Assembly (NCBI RefSeq): GCF_002095465.1
Contig: NZ_MLFP01000086.1
Coordinates: 766,903 to 830,902 of the forward strand
DNA from: Pantoea rodasii
Lineage (GTDB): Bacteria > Pseudomonadota > Gammaproteobacteria > Enterobacterales > Enterobacteriaceae
Length of the DNA: 64,000 nucleotides
Direction: 5' to 3'
In this document: one piece after another, positions 1-8,778 of the stretch
How positions within the stretch are numbered: the first letter of the stretch is position 1
Layout: each line of letters begins with the position of its first letter
The notes under the pieces: generated by a model
Told to the model about the DNA's origin: nothing
Databases searched by the model: none
Seen by the model: only the letters and a program-made list of their open reading frames with translations
Made by a program: the position numbers and the translations under genes

Positions 1-397
1 CGCACAGCTTGCCCAGGCCGACGATTTTATCCAGACGCTCCCGGCGCAATATGATTACAGCCTGGGTGACGGTGGCAAAGGGCTGTCCGGCGGGCAGGTA
101 CAGCGTATTGCCATGGCGCGAGCGGTGTTAAGCGCGCCGCCGGTGGTGATCCTCGATGAACCAACGGTCGCGCTGGATCGTCAGACGGCGCAGCGGATGA
201 TCGCCGCGCTGAGCGACAGATTGCCAGACAGCGCGCGTTTGATTATTACCCACGACACCGAAATCGCCGCCACGGCTGACAGGGTTATCGTGCTGGAAAG
301 AGGTCATGTGATTGAATCGGGTACGCCGCAGGCGCTGCGCGACAAAGCAGGCGTGTTCGCTGAACTGGAGCGACTGCAAAAAGGGGACCTCTCATGA
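1..397 (+). CDS. cydD: CydD-like ABC exporter subunit, C-terminal part (5' end outside window)
   Basis: The reading frame is open from the first bases of the window, so only the C-terminal ATP-binding domain (about 131 residues) is present. It shows an ABC signature (LSGGQ), a Walker B (VVILDEP) followed by the D-loop, and the switch histidine in IITHD. The stop overlaps the start of the next gene by 4 bases (ATGA), the usual arrangement of coupled half-transporters. The partner is clearly CydC-like, so this half is taken as CydD, which with CydC exports glutathione and cysteine to the periplasm for cytochrome bd assembly in E. coli. That role is inferred from the partner; cydAB is not in the window. 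Confidence 0.75.
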   Translation, partial: AQLAQADDFIQTLPAQYDYSLGDGGKGLSGGQVQRIAMARAVLSAPPVVILDEPTVALDRQTAQRMIAALSDRLPDSARLIITHDTEIAATADRVIVLERGHVIESGTPQALRDKAGVFAELERLQKGDLS

Positions 398-2040
398 ATG
401 ATCTCTGGCATCTTTTGCGCCTCGCCCGCCCGTGGCGTTTCCGCATGGCGCTGGGCGTATTGCTCTCGGTTATCGTGATTATCTCTAACGTGGCGCTGCT
501 GGCATTATCAGGCTGGTTTATTACCTCCATGGCATTAGCGGGCATCGGCTCACTGGCGCTGGAGTTTTTCACGCCCGCCGCGGCAATCCGTGGTCTCGCG
601 GTATTGCGTACATTCGCGCGTTATCTGGAAAGGCTGGTCACGCACGATGCAACGTTGCGTTTGCTCTCGGTGTTACGCGTCTGGTTCTATCAGCAGCTCG
701 CCCAGCTGGCACCCGCGCGATTGCAGGACTTCCGTGATGGTGATGTGCTGGCGCGTTTCCGGGCGGATATCGATAGCCTGGATAATTTCTATCTGCGCAT
801 CTTAACGCCGGCCATTGCGGGGTTGATCTCGTCGATGATCATCCTGGCCGGGATCTGCTGGTTCTCGCCTTCAGTGGCAATGATTGATGCGGTGGTGTTG
901 ATTCTCGCTGGGGTGATTGTGCCTTGTGTGGTGGCATCGATGACCAAAGCCAGCGGCCATAAGATTGTCCGCGTTCGCTCGTCAGTGCAGGCAGCATCCA
1001 CCGACTTGATGCGTGGTTTGCCAGAGTTGCAGATGGTAGGCGCGGTCAGTCATCAAACCGAACATCTGCGTCAATTCTCGCAGCAGTTGATTGGCGCGCA
1101 GCGCAAACAAGCGTGGACAAGTGCCAGCGGCGGCGCGATCTGTGCGCTGCTGGGGCAGCTCGGGGTATTTGTTGCCTTCCTGTTGTTGTTCAGTCCTCAG
1201 CACGCAAGCGGTATCACCGCCAGTGAAATTGTTATGTTGTTGTTTACCGTGCTCGCCAGTACTGAAGCTGTGGCCGGTTTGCCTGCCGCTTTTGCTGCCC
1301 TGGGCACAACACGTGAAGCGGCGCGCCGTTTATTCTCAATGACTGAACTGACTCCGCCGATTGTGCTGCCTGAAAGCAGTCCAGTACCGGACAACAGCGC
1401 GTTAACTTTCGCATCGGTCACTCTGCGTTATGCGCCGGAATCACCCAAGGTATTGGATCAGCTGAGCTTCACGGTGCCGGAAGGTCATTGCCTGGCGATT
1501 CTCGGCCCCAGCGGCGCAGGCAAAACCACCATCCTCAATCTGGTGCAAGGGTTCTGGGATACCACCGAAGGGGACGTGTTAATTGGCGGGCGCTCGGTCA
1601 GAACGCTTTCTGAAGATACGTTGCGTCAGATGATCTCGGTGGTCGGTCAGAAAACCTATCTGTTTAACGCATCGATTCGTGACAACCTGCGTTTGGTCTC
1701 ACCTGATGCGAACGATGATGCATTATGGGATGCACTGGCACGAGCCGCCTTAGACGAGGAAGTCCGTGGCTTCGCGCAGGGTCTTGATACGTTGGTCGGT
1801 GAGTTAGGCGGACGCCTTTCCGGCGGCCAGGCACGCAGGATTGGCATTGCACGCGCTTATCTTTCTCAAGCGCCGATCGTACTGTTAGACGAACCGACCG
1901 AAGGGCTGGACGCGCAAAATACAGAGTTGGTGCTTAATTGCCTGAAAGACCTCATTAAGGGTAAAACCACGTTGCTGGTTACCCATCAAATCCAGCCACT
2001 GTCGCTCGCCGATAGTCGGTTACTGCTCGATATAACATAA
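394..2040 (+). CDS. cydC: CydC-like thiol/glutathione ABC exporter, fused permease-ATPase
   Basis: A 548-residue inner-membrane half-transporter: a six-helix exporter domain (about residues 1-310) followed by an ATPase with Walker A GPSGAGKTT, signature LSGGQ, Walker B IVLLDEPTEGLD and switch His in LVTHQ. The N-terminal pattern LSGWFITS followed by an R-R-ERLVTHDATLR segment matches CydC, where the equivalent region is LSGWFLS and ERLVSHDATFR. It is about 25 residues shorter than E. coli CydC, because it ends soon after the switch His. Start coupling (ATGA) with the preceding gene supports a heterodimer. A second, divergent CydDC copy rather than the main one is possible and cannot be decided here. 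Confidence 0.85.
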   Translation: MNDLWHLLRLARPWRFRMALGVLLSVIVIISNVALLALSGWFITSMALAGIGSLALEFFTPAAAIRGLAVLRTFARYLERLVTHDATLRLLSVLRVWFYQQLAQLAPARLQDFRDGDVLARFRADIDSLDNFYLRILTPAIAGLISSMIILAGICWFSPSVAMIDAVVLILAGVIVPCVVASMTKASGHKIVRVRSSVQAASTDLMRGLPELQMVGAVSHQTEHLRQFSQQLIGAQRKQAWTSASGGAICALLGQLGVFVAFLLLFSPQHASGITASEIVMLLFTVLASTEAVAGLPAAFAALGTTREAARRLFSMTELTPPIVLPESSPVPDNSALTFASVTLRYAPESPKVLDQLSFTVPEGHCLAILGPSGAGKTTILNLVQGFWDTTEGDVLIGGRSVRTLSEDTLRQMISVVGQKTYLFNASIRDNLRLVSPDANDDALWDALARAALDEEVRGFAQGLDTLVGELGGRLSGGQARRIGIARAYLSQAPIVLLDEPTEGLDAQNTELVLNCLKDLIKGKTTLLVTHQIQPLSLADSRLLLDIT

Positions 2041-2112
2041 CAAGAGCAGGGATCTGGGATTTTTAGATTTAACCAAAAATAAAATTTGTGAGACAACTGA
2101 CCAGGGATCACC

Positions 2113-2283
2113 ATGGATAAAATGACAAACTCCAAAACCCGACGAAAACATATTCGTTTTCCTCACCTGCTGATTGATCAGATTGAAGAGCACATGAAGA
2201 TTGAAAACAGCCAAAACTTCTCAGCCTGGGTGGTAGAAGCTTGCCGCCTGAAAGCGCGGGAAGCCGGAACCGGAAAGAAGTAA
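2113..2283 (+). CDS. Small YlcI/YnfO-like (DUF3950) protein
   Basis: A 56-residue basic protein. The core FRFP/IRFP-H-LI-QI followed by NFSAWVVEACR closely resembles YlcI/YnfO of E. coli (FRFPHALIEQI, NFSAWVIEACR), a family of short proteins resembling the arm and helix of ribbon-helix-helix DNA-binding proteins. The function is unknown, and DNA binding is inference only. The start is the ATG at 2113, within CACCATGG, with a modest purine stretch (CAGGGA) 5 bases upstream. It lies between the cydDC-like pair and a siderophore receptor, and a hairpin follows the stop. Confidence 0.7.
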   Translation: MDKMTNSKTRRKHIRFPHLLIDQIEEHMKIENSQNFSAWVVEACRLKAREAGTGKK

Positions 2284-2292
2284 TCCCGCATT

Positions 2293-2339
2293 TTCCCATC
2301 AGCAGTCCACTGCTATCGCTGGCGTGTTGCTGATGGGAA
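2293..2339 (+). terminator. Hairpin after the DUF3950 gene
   Basis: A perfect 12-base inverted repeat (TTCCCATCAGCA / TGCTGATGGGAA) with a 23-base loop lies 10 bases after the stop codon. The T-run after it is short, so termination is probable but not certain. Confidence 0.45.
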
Positions 2340-2918
2340 TTTCAGTCTAAATTCCCCGCAGTTCTCTGACACCCTGGTTGCGCGCGTCATCTCCTCGTTA
2401 GGGCAATAATCTTCAGCTGATTCTTAGCTAATACCCACCCCGGTTTTATTTATTTACACATACCATCTTTTAAATTACGAATTTATATCGTTTGGGTGCA
2501 ATTTAATGACTATTTCTTGATGATTTTGGTAGTCCACTCGAATCATTAAAGGGATATGGGTTAATTAAATGCCCAGGAGTCAGAGCGGCTTCTACGTTTT
2601 CAGTATTTCCTGTCATGGTTTTATTTTTATTATTTCATTCTGTAATTGTCACCTGATGGTGCAAATACCCTCCTTATAAGGTTTATTTTGGGTAATTAAA
2701 GTAAAGCCTTGCTCAGTGAATTGTAATAATTATAATTCTCATTCGCCTTCCAGGCGGGTAGGGATCCTTTTTGCTGTGTACGTTATTAACGCGAAAGCCG
2801 CTCCCTTCAAAAGTTAGACCAGAAGATATGTTTTACAGGGAATGCTGTCTTAAATCCTGACGGGGAGGGCGTTTACGCCACCAGTCATCTCATTAAATAA
2901 CAATTTCAAAGGATGATA
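2340..2918 (+). other. AT-rich intergenic region upstream of fhuE
   Basis: About 580 bases with no convincing reading frame on either strand. It is AT-rich with several TA-rich blocks around 2440-2530 and 2620-2700. The only recognisable element is a Fur-box-like sequence near 2723-2743; a long leader of about 175 bases then runs to the fhuE start. Confidence 0.5.
2723..2743 (-). promoter_or_regulatory. Fur box upstream of the siderophore receptor
   Basis: Read on the minus strand the site is AATGAGAATTATAATTATTA, a good match to the 19-base Fur consensus (GATAATGATAATCATTATC). It precedes a FhuE-type receptor, the class of gene expected to be repressed by Fur-iron. No start site has been mapped. 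Confidence 0.7.
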
Positions 2919-5126
2919 ATGTCTCGTTCTTCACATCAAGCCAGTTTAAACGCGGGTAATCATGCGGGTGCTATTCAAGCCTTGCCGGTTATTTCATTGC
3001 TGGCACTGATTATCGCGACGGCTTTACACAGCCCGAAAGTTTACGCGGCTGAAACGACTAGCCAGGATCAAACACTGGAAGTCACGGCGGCAGCCGGTAG
3101 CAGCGAGAGCAATCAAGACACTGATTACAACGTGCCTGTTACGCGCGCAGCCACTAAATTAGCGCTGACCGCGCGTGATACACCGCAGTCTATTTCGGTC
3201 ATCAGTAAACAGCGTATGCAGGACCAAAAGCTGCAGACGTTAAATGACGTTTTAACCAATACCACCGGCATCAGTGAATTCAATTCTGGCGCGAACCGCA
3301 GCAATTTCTACTCGCGCGGATTCATGATCGACAACTATCAGATCGATGGCGTGCCAGCATTGATTGATAGCGCCTGGAATCTTGGCGACACCTTGTCGGA
3401 TACCGCAGTTTATGACCGGGTAGAAGTGGTGCGCGGTGCAACCGGTTTGATGACCGGTGCGGGCAGCCCGGCTGCGTCTGTGAATATGGTGCATAAGCAG
3501 GCTGACAGCAAAACGTTTCAGGGAAATCTCTCAGCCAGCTATGGCAGCTGGGATACTCAACGTTACGTTGCCGATCTTTCGGGTCCGTTGACCGAGTCCG
3601 GAAATGTGCGTGGTCGCGTGGTGGCCGGCTATCAGGATGGCGACAGCTGGTTGGATCACTATCATACGAAAAAGAAATTCCTGTATGGCACTGTTGCTGC
3701 CGATCTTACCGACTCAACCACTCTGTCTGTCGGTTACGATTATCAGGAAACCAACATTTCAGGCGCGACATGGGGCGGTTTACCGACTTTCTATGTCGAC
3801 GGCAGCAAAACAAATTACTCACGCAGCACCAACCTCGCACCAGATTGGGCTTATAACAACAGCGAGTCCAAAAAGGTCTTTGCTAATCTGAAGCAGACCT
3901 TTAATAACGGTTGGGAACTCAACCTTAGCGGCTCGCATACCGAAGCCACCATGGACAGCAAGCTGCTGTATATCGACGGTTACTTTGATAAATCAACCGG
4001 CATCGGTATCGGCCCTTATGCGGGCTATGATTTGTTAGGGGGTACCGGCTATAACACCGCGAAGCGCAAAGAAGACACCGCAGATGCTTATGTGACTGGT
4101 CCGTATGAACTCTTTGGCCGTCAGCATGAATTAATGGCCGGCGTTACTTATATCCGTCAACACGATCGCTATGTTAGCGCCTCCACCAGTTTCACTTCCG
4201 CAGACGTAGGCGATTTCAATGACTGGGGCAATTATCCAGAACCGGATTGGGACGACCAGGCGCTGTCGCAGGATAATACTATTCGTCAGAAGTCTGCGTA
4301 TATTGCCACCCGCGTTTCACTGGCCGATCCGCTGCATTTGATCCTCGGGGCGCGTTATACCCAATATAATGCCAACACGCTGACGCAGAATATGGAGAAG
4401 AACAATGTCACGCCGTATGCTGGCCTGATCTATGACATCAACGACACCTATTCCGCCTACGCAAGCTACACCTCGATTTTCAAACCACAGACTTATCGTA
4501 ATGCGCAGGGAGCTTATTTGTCGCCCGTCACCGGTAAAAGCTATGAGACCGGGATTAAAGGTGACTGGATGAACAGCCGCGTGACGGCATCGCTGGCGGT
4601 ATTCCGCATCGAGCAGGATCATCTTGGCGCAACCGATTATGCCCTGGTCTCTGGCAGCACCGATTATGCCTATTACGAGCAAAATGGCACAGTCAGTAAA
4701 GGTGTCGAGTTCGAAATCAACGGCGCGGTTACCGACAATCTGCAAATGACATTTGGTGCGACGCGTTATGTGGCCAAAGATGGTGACGATGCCGCGCTTA
4801 ACCCAACGCAGCCACGCACTTCACTGAAACTGTTCACCCGCTATCGTTTGCCAATGCTGCAGGATCTGACGGTGGGCGGTGGTGTTAACTGGCAGACGCA
4901 CACCTGGGATAACGTAGCGGGACCGGGCGGGACCTCAACGTTGTATGCAGAGCAGGGCAGTTATGCGCTGGTGGATCTGTTTAGCCGCTATCAGGTCACT
5001 AAACAGCTCTCTGTTCAGGCTAACCTGAACAACCTGTTCGACAAAACCTACAATATCGATGTCGGCAGAAATACCGTGTACGGCGAACCGCGTAACGTGA
5101 CAATCTCGGCGAATTACCAGTTCTAA
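2919..5126 (+). CDS. fhuE: FhuE-like TonB-dependent receptor for ferric coprogen/rhodotorulate
   Basis: An outer-membrane receptor of 735 residues that imports ferric hydroxamate siderophores (coprogen, rhodotorulic acid) with energy from TonB-ExbBD. It has a signal peptide ending near VYAAE, a TonB-box-like segment (TLEVTAA), a plug domain (DTPQSISVIS, VEVVRGATGLMTG) and a 22-strand barrel ending in a terminal Phe (ISANYQF). Long stretches match E. coli FhuE, for example APDWAYN, PLHLILGARYT and GTVSKGVEFE. Start choice: ATG at 2919 has AAAGGA 5 bases upstream; the ATG at 2913 overlaps that ribosome site and is less likely. A Fur box lies upstream. Confidence 0.92.
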   Translation: MSRSSHQASLNAGNHAGAIQALPVISLLALIIATALHSPKVYAAETTSQDQTLEVTAAAGSSESNQDTDYNVPVTRAATKLALTARDTPQSISVISKQRMQDQKLQTLNDVLTNTTGISEFNSGANRSNFYSRGFMIDNYQIDGVPALIDSAWNLGDTLSDTAVYDRVEVVRGATGLMTGAGSPAASVNMVHKQADSKTFQGNLSASYGSWDTQRYVADLSGPLTESGNVRGRVVAGYQDGDSWLDHYHTKKKFLYGTVAADLTDSTTLSVGYDYQETNISGATWGGLPTFYVDGSKTNYSRSTNLAPDWAYNNSESKKVFANLKQTFNNGWELNLSGSHTEATMDSKLLYIDGYFDKSTGIGIGPYAGYDLLGGTGYNTAKRKEDTADAYVTGPYELFGRQHELMAGVTYIRQHDRYVSASTSFTSADVGDFNDWGNYPEPDWDDQALSQDNTIRQKSAYIATRVSLADPLHLILGARYTQYNANTLTQNMEKNNVTPYAGLIYDINDTYSAYASYTSIFKPQTYRNAQGAYLSPVTGKSYETGIKGDWMNSRVTASLAVFRIEQDHLGATDYALVSGSTDYAYYEQNGTVSKGVEFEINGAVTDNLQMTFGATRYVAKDGDDAALNPTQPRTSLKLFTRYRLPMLQDLTVGGGVNWQTHTWDNVAGPGGTSTLYAEQGSYALVDLFSRYQVTKQLSVQANLNNLFDKTYNIDVGRNTVYGEPRNVTISANYQF

Positions 5127-5172
5127 GCCGGTTAAATTCTCTATACAGAAAGGCCCTGCCTTAATCTGACCT

Positions 5173-5207
5173 CTGGAACCTTCGTGCTTAATCTGCGGAG
5201 GTTCCAG
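5173..5207 (+). terminator. Hairpin between fhuE and the PNPOx-like gene
   Basis: A perfect 9-base inverted repeat (CTGGAACCT / AGGTTCCAG) with a 17-base loop lies about 45 bases after the fhuE stop. No strong T-run follows. Confidence 0.4.
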
Positions 5208-5314
5208 CCTTCATCAGCGTTTCCCCGTTCAAGCAAAGATGACCCTGCTACATCCCAATGAATGATGACAAGTCTCTATACTTGAGGTCATGCGTAGAAA
5301 TCGAGGGGTGACTT

Positions 5315-5902
5315 TTGACAGCAGAATCTGAAAATATTGATGCGATAGCCTGGCGAGAACTGGATACCGCAGCGCAGGATCCCCATGCTGGGTTTCGTTA
5401 TGTGAACGTCTGCACCCTCGATGCTGAATTGAAACCACAGGCTCGCATGATGGTGTTGAGACGCACGGACAGCGTAAAGCGACGGCTGGAGTTTCACACC
5501 GATATCCGTAGTGCAAAATGGCAGGAATTAGCCCTCAACCCCGCCGCAACGGTATTAGGTTTCTGCTCGCAATCGCGCCTGCAATTACGCTTGCAGGGAT
5601 ATTTCAAACGATATGAACCGGAAAGTGCTCTCGCGAATCAGGTGTGGGAAGGATTGCCCATTTGGACGCGCAGGAGTTATTCAGGCGGGCCGCCGGGAGA
5701 CGAATCACTGTTTTCGCCCGATCAAACTCGCGATGTTGAAAGTGAGGAGAACAGGGGAGACGGTAAGCACAATTTTGGGGTGTTGGTTTTTCAGGCCGAG
5801 TCGCTCGACTGGTTTCAACTTCAGCGGAATGACAACCGCAGAGCACGACTGATCTATTCAGATACCGGCTGTCTTTCATCATTTCATTGGATCAATCCAT
5901 AA
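5315..5902 (+). CDS. PNPOx-like FMN-binding family protein
   Basis: A 195-residue soluble protein of the pyridoxamine-5'-phosphate-oxidase-like split-barrel fold. Recognisable are the N-terminal beta stretch FRYVNVCTLD, the MMVLRRTD and FHTDIRSAKW segments typical of the FMN-binding barrel, and a C-terminal WFQLQ...RARLIYS piece. Members bind FMN and reduce or oxidise varied substrates; the true substrate is unknown. The start is TTG at 5315 with a strong GAGGGG 6 bases upstream; no ATG in frame is better placed. It is a single gene following fhuE with its own leader, so probably not co-transcribed with it. Confidence 0.75.
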   Translation: MTAESENIDAIAWRELDTAAQDPHAGFRYVNVCTLDAELKPQARMMVLRRTDSVKRRLEFHTDIRSAKWQELALNPAATVLGFCSQSRLQLRLQGYFKRYEPESALANQVWEGLPIWTRRSYSGGPPGDESLFSPDQTRDVESEENRGDGKHNFGVLVFQAESLDWFQLQRNDNRRARLIYSDTGCLSSFHWINP

Positions 5903-5940
5903 AATGAGCAGATCCCGACAAGACGGTGACATCCGCTGTG

Positions 5941-6111
5941 CTATAAACCTTCGCTGTCCGCGTGACTTTTTGCTGCGCGTCGGCAACGCTCTGAACAGTA
6001 CTGCACCTCTTCCCAGCATTTCTCCCACTTTTTACGCCAGGTCATGGGCTTATGGCACTGCTTGCAGTAGCGGACGGGCAGGGATTTTTTGTTTCCTTTA
6101 AAATCATTCAT
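5941..6111 (-). CDS. DUF2256 small zinc-ribbon-like protein
   Basis: A 56-residue protein with the DUF2256 signature: two Cys pairs (YCKQCHKP and YCSERCRR) around the strongly conserved TWRKKWEKCWEEV. The Cys spacing suggests zinc binding; the family is often fused or adjacent to photolyase-related proteins but its role is unknown. Start: the ATG at 6111 begins MNDFKGNK, which fits the family N-terminus, and has an AGG about 9 bases upstream. A longer frame reaches an ATG at 6147. The gene faces the PNPOx-like gene tail to tail. Confidence 0.75.
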   Translation of the reverse strand: MNDFKGNKKSLPVRYCKQCHKPMTWRKKWEKCWEEVQYCSERCRRAAKSHADSEGL

Positions 6112-6332
6112 ATTGTGTTGCCTGCGACGAAGTGTGCCAGCATTCATTAGTTGAATGGGGTTTTACCAAGTTTTACTCAATATTGATTTTAGAACATCAC
6201 CAATTTCGCGATTAACTGGCATGCAAAATCACCATTGAATTCCTTTATTTCACAATCATTACCCGTCGCCTCGCTGACTGTATATTTCCCAAACGAAAGC
6301 CAGCCCATCATTCAGGAACTCATTTAATAACC
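6112..6332. other. AT-rich spacer between DUF2256 gene and ABC ATPase
   Basis: About 220 bases, AT-rich, between the start of the DUF2256 gene and the end of the ATPase gene, both on the minus strand. It must hold the promoter of the DUF2256 gene. No clear hairpin terminator for the ATPase was seen. Confidence 0.4.
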
Positions 6333-7954
6333 CTACAACCCTGCGACATCCTTGCCCGGGATCGCCGCGACTAAGGATTTCGTGTAGCTGTGCTGTGGCG
6401 CGCTGAAGACCTGCTGCGGAGTGCCCGTTTCAACCACATCACCTTTGTACAGCACGATAATGTCGTCGCAGATCTGGCTAGCGACGCGCAGGTCGTGGGT
6501 GATAAAAAGAATCGATACCTGGGTTTTCTGCTGCACCTCTTCCAGCAGCGCTAATACCTGCGCCTGCACGGAAACATCCAGCGCCGACACAGATTCGTCG
6601 GCAACCAGTAACAGCGGGTCAAACATCAAAGCGCGGGCAATGCCAATGCGCTGGCGCTGACCACCGGAAAACTCATGCGGGTAGCGCTCATAGGCGCTGG
6701 GTTCCAGTCCGACCAAAGACAGCAGGCATAGCGCTTTTTCCGCACCTCTGTCGCCGTCATGCCGCCATGCGTGAGCGGGCCGACGGAGAGAATAGTCCCG
6801 ATGGTGTGGCGCGGATTGAGAGAGGCGAAAGGATCCTGAAAAATCATCTGAATGAGCGGACGCAGTGGGCGGAACTCCACTTCGGGGATCGGCACAATAT
6901 CGCGGCCGTCAAAACGGATTTGACCTGAGTCAGCGGCAAGCAGCTTTACTAACAAGCGTCCGAGCGATGACTTGCCGGATCCGGACTCGCCCACCACGCC
7001 CAGCGTCTGCCCTTTGCGCAGTATAAAGCTGACGTTATTCAGGGCGCGCACCTCTCGGCCCCGGGTGAAAAATCCGGAAGATTTACGATAGGTCTTACAC
7101 AGGTCAACCGCCTCCAGCACGATGGGCTGGTGGTCTTTGCGCACGCGCTCGTCCTGACGCAGATGTGGCACGGCGGCAATCAGCTGTCGAGTGTAACAAT
7201 GAGCGGGGGAGCTAAGCACCTTTTCAGCCGGACCCTCTTCCACAATCTGTCCGCTGCGCATCACAATCACCCGGTCGGCGATTTCCTGCACCACGCCAAA
7301 ATCGTGGGTGATAAACATCACGCTCATCTGCTTACGCGTTTGCAGGGTGCGGATCAGCTGTAAAATCTGCGCCTGGGTGGTGACGTCGAGCGCGGTGGTC
7401 GGCTCATCAGCAATCAGCACATCCGGATCCAGCGCCAGCGCCATGGCGATCATCACGCGTTGGCGCTGACCGCCTGACAGGTTAAAGGGATACTGATGCT
7501 GCACGGTCTCGGGCTCCGGCAGCCCGACCTCGGCCAGCAGCGACAGCACCTTCTTCTGGCGCAACGGTGGCGTGCCTTCATTATGCGCTTCCATCACCTC
7601 GGCAATCTGCTTGCCGATGGTCATAATTGGATTCAGTGCCGACAGCGGGTCCTGGAAGATAATGGCGATGGATTTGCCCTGCAGGCTGCGTAGCAGTGCG
7701 GGCGAAGCGGTCAGCAAATCAACGTCGTTAAGGCGCATCTCGCCCTGGGTGACAGCCAGCGCGGGCGGTAGCAGTCCCATCGCCGCATGTGCCGTCACCG
7801 ACTTGCCCGATCCGGACTCGCCGATAATACACAGCATCTCCCCGGGCATCAGGTCAAAAGAAATATCCTCTACCGCGCAGGCGCGATCCATCCCTTTGGG
7901 TAATGAAACCGTTAAATGACGAACCGATAATAAAGCCGACTGAGGCTGGGCCAT
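6333..7954 (-). pseudogene. Fused peptide-type ABC transporter ATPase (DppD-DppF fusion), one-base frame break
   Basis: Two ATPase domains in one chain energise a peptide/opine-class importer. Domain 1 (about residues 1-265) has GESGSGKSV, LSGGQRQR, VLIADEPTTALD and ITHDFG. Domain 2 has GESGSGKSS, SGGQRQRIG, LLVADESVSALD and ITHDLR. The frame breaks at the run of five T at 6735-6739: adding one base there joins VRKKALCLLSLVGLEP and gives a 540-residue protein, normal for the family. Both halves keep all motifs, so a sequence error or very recent mutation is likely. Domain 2 has DES rather than DEP after Walker B. It is divergent from the MarR gene and supplies the ATPase missing from the operon at 8.8-17.1 kb. 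Confidence 0.85.
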
Positions 7955-8172
7955 ATATACTCTCGCACTGAAAAGTGGTCGGTAAGATAAATTAGCATCG
8001 GTATTAAGTAGCCGGAAAGATCGTTTTATTATGGTGCGGTGTAAATTAACTGTTCAGGAAGTAATCACAAAATCCTATGGAAAAATTAGTTGTGACTGTC
8101 CACTAAATCCATTAATACTGAATTCGCAGTCACGAATTATCCGGTTAGCCCTGAAGCCCGCGAGGTGGAACG
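7955..8172. promoter_or_regulatory. Divergent promoter region between ABC ATPase and MarR gene
   Basis: A 218-base AT-rich intergenic region separating the fused ATPase (minus) and the MarR regulator (plus). MarR proteins typically repress the divergent promoter next to their own gene, so the operator is expected here. The TATAA-like stretch near 7955-7965 and AT blocks near 7985-8050 are candidates, but no convincing palindrome was found by eye. Confidence 0.4.
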
Positions 8173-8679
8173 ATGACGGAAGTTGCCCGTGAAACTGAAT
8201 CTGAAACCGCCGCTTTTCATGACCTGGGCGGCCTCGAAAGCCTGTTAAGTTTTTATATCCGCAGCATCAATATTGCCGTCTCCCGCGATCTCGATAACAA
8301 ACTTTCCGGCCTGGATGTGGCTAAGGGAACTGGGAAAATCAGTACCTTATTGATTGTCTCCCGCCATCCAGGCATTCGTCCCTCTGCCATTGCCGACCTG
8401 ATCATGCGTGACCGTTCTTCAATGGGACGTCTGGTCGATAAAATGGTGCAGCAGGGGCTGGTGATGCGCCAGAGCGACCCGGAAGACCAGCGTTCACAGG
8501 CCCTGTATCTGACTGGCAAGGGTCACAAACTGGCGCAGAACGTGGTGGCGTTAACTCAGCAGCAAGACCGTGAATTCTTTCATATGGTCAGCGAGGATGA
8601 AAAAACGCTGATGCTCAATCTGTTTAATAAAATAATGTGCTGGCATCGTCAGCTACGCAGCGACATTCGATTTTTTTAG
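8173..8679 (+). CDS. MarR-family transcriptional regulator
   Basis: A 168-residue winged-helix regulator. The helix-turn-helix lies around residues 70-105 (GIRPSAIADLIMRDRSSMGRL), followed by the wing DPEDQRSQALYLTGKG, which carries the conserved D-x-R-S motif of MarR proteins. Such proteins bind palindromes as dimers and are released by small ligands. Start ATG at 8173 has GAGGTGG just upstream. Its position between the ATPase and the transporter/oxidoreductase operon makes it the probable local regulator; the ligand is probably the imported compound or a product (inference). Confidence 0.88.
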   Translation: MTEVARETESETAAFHDLGGLESLLSFYIRSINIAVSRDLDNKLSGLDVAKGTGKISTLLIVSRHPGIRPSAIADLIMRDRSSMGRLVDKMVQQGLVMRQSDPEDQRSQALYLTGKGHKLAQNVVALTQQQDREFFHMVSEDEKTLMLNLFNKIMCWHRQLRSDIRFF

Positions 8680-8778
8680 CTGAGTTATTTATTTCATCTC
8701 TCATTTGATCAGAGTGCTAAATACTCTGTGAAGGCTCTCGGCTTTTATCAATGAAATATTAAACTGGGAAATAAGATA

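Noticed and set aside
6735..6739. Phase-variable control of the ABC ATPase by the T5 tract
   Set aside because: Five bases is too short for typical slipped-strand phase variation, and six similar breaks elsewhere favour sequence error.
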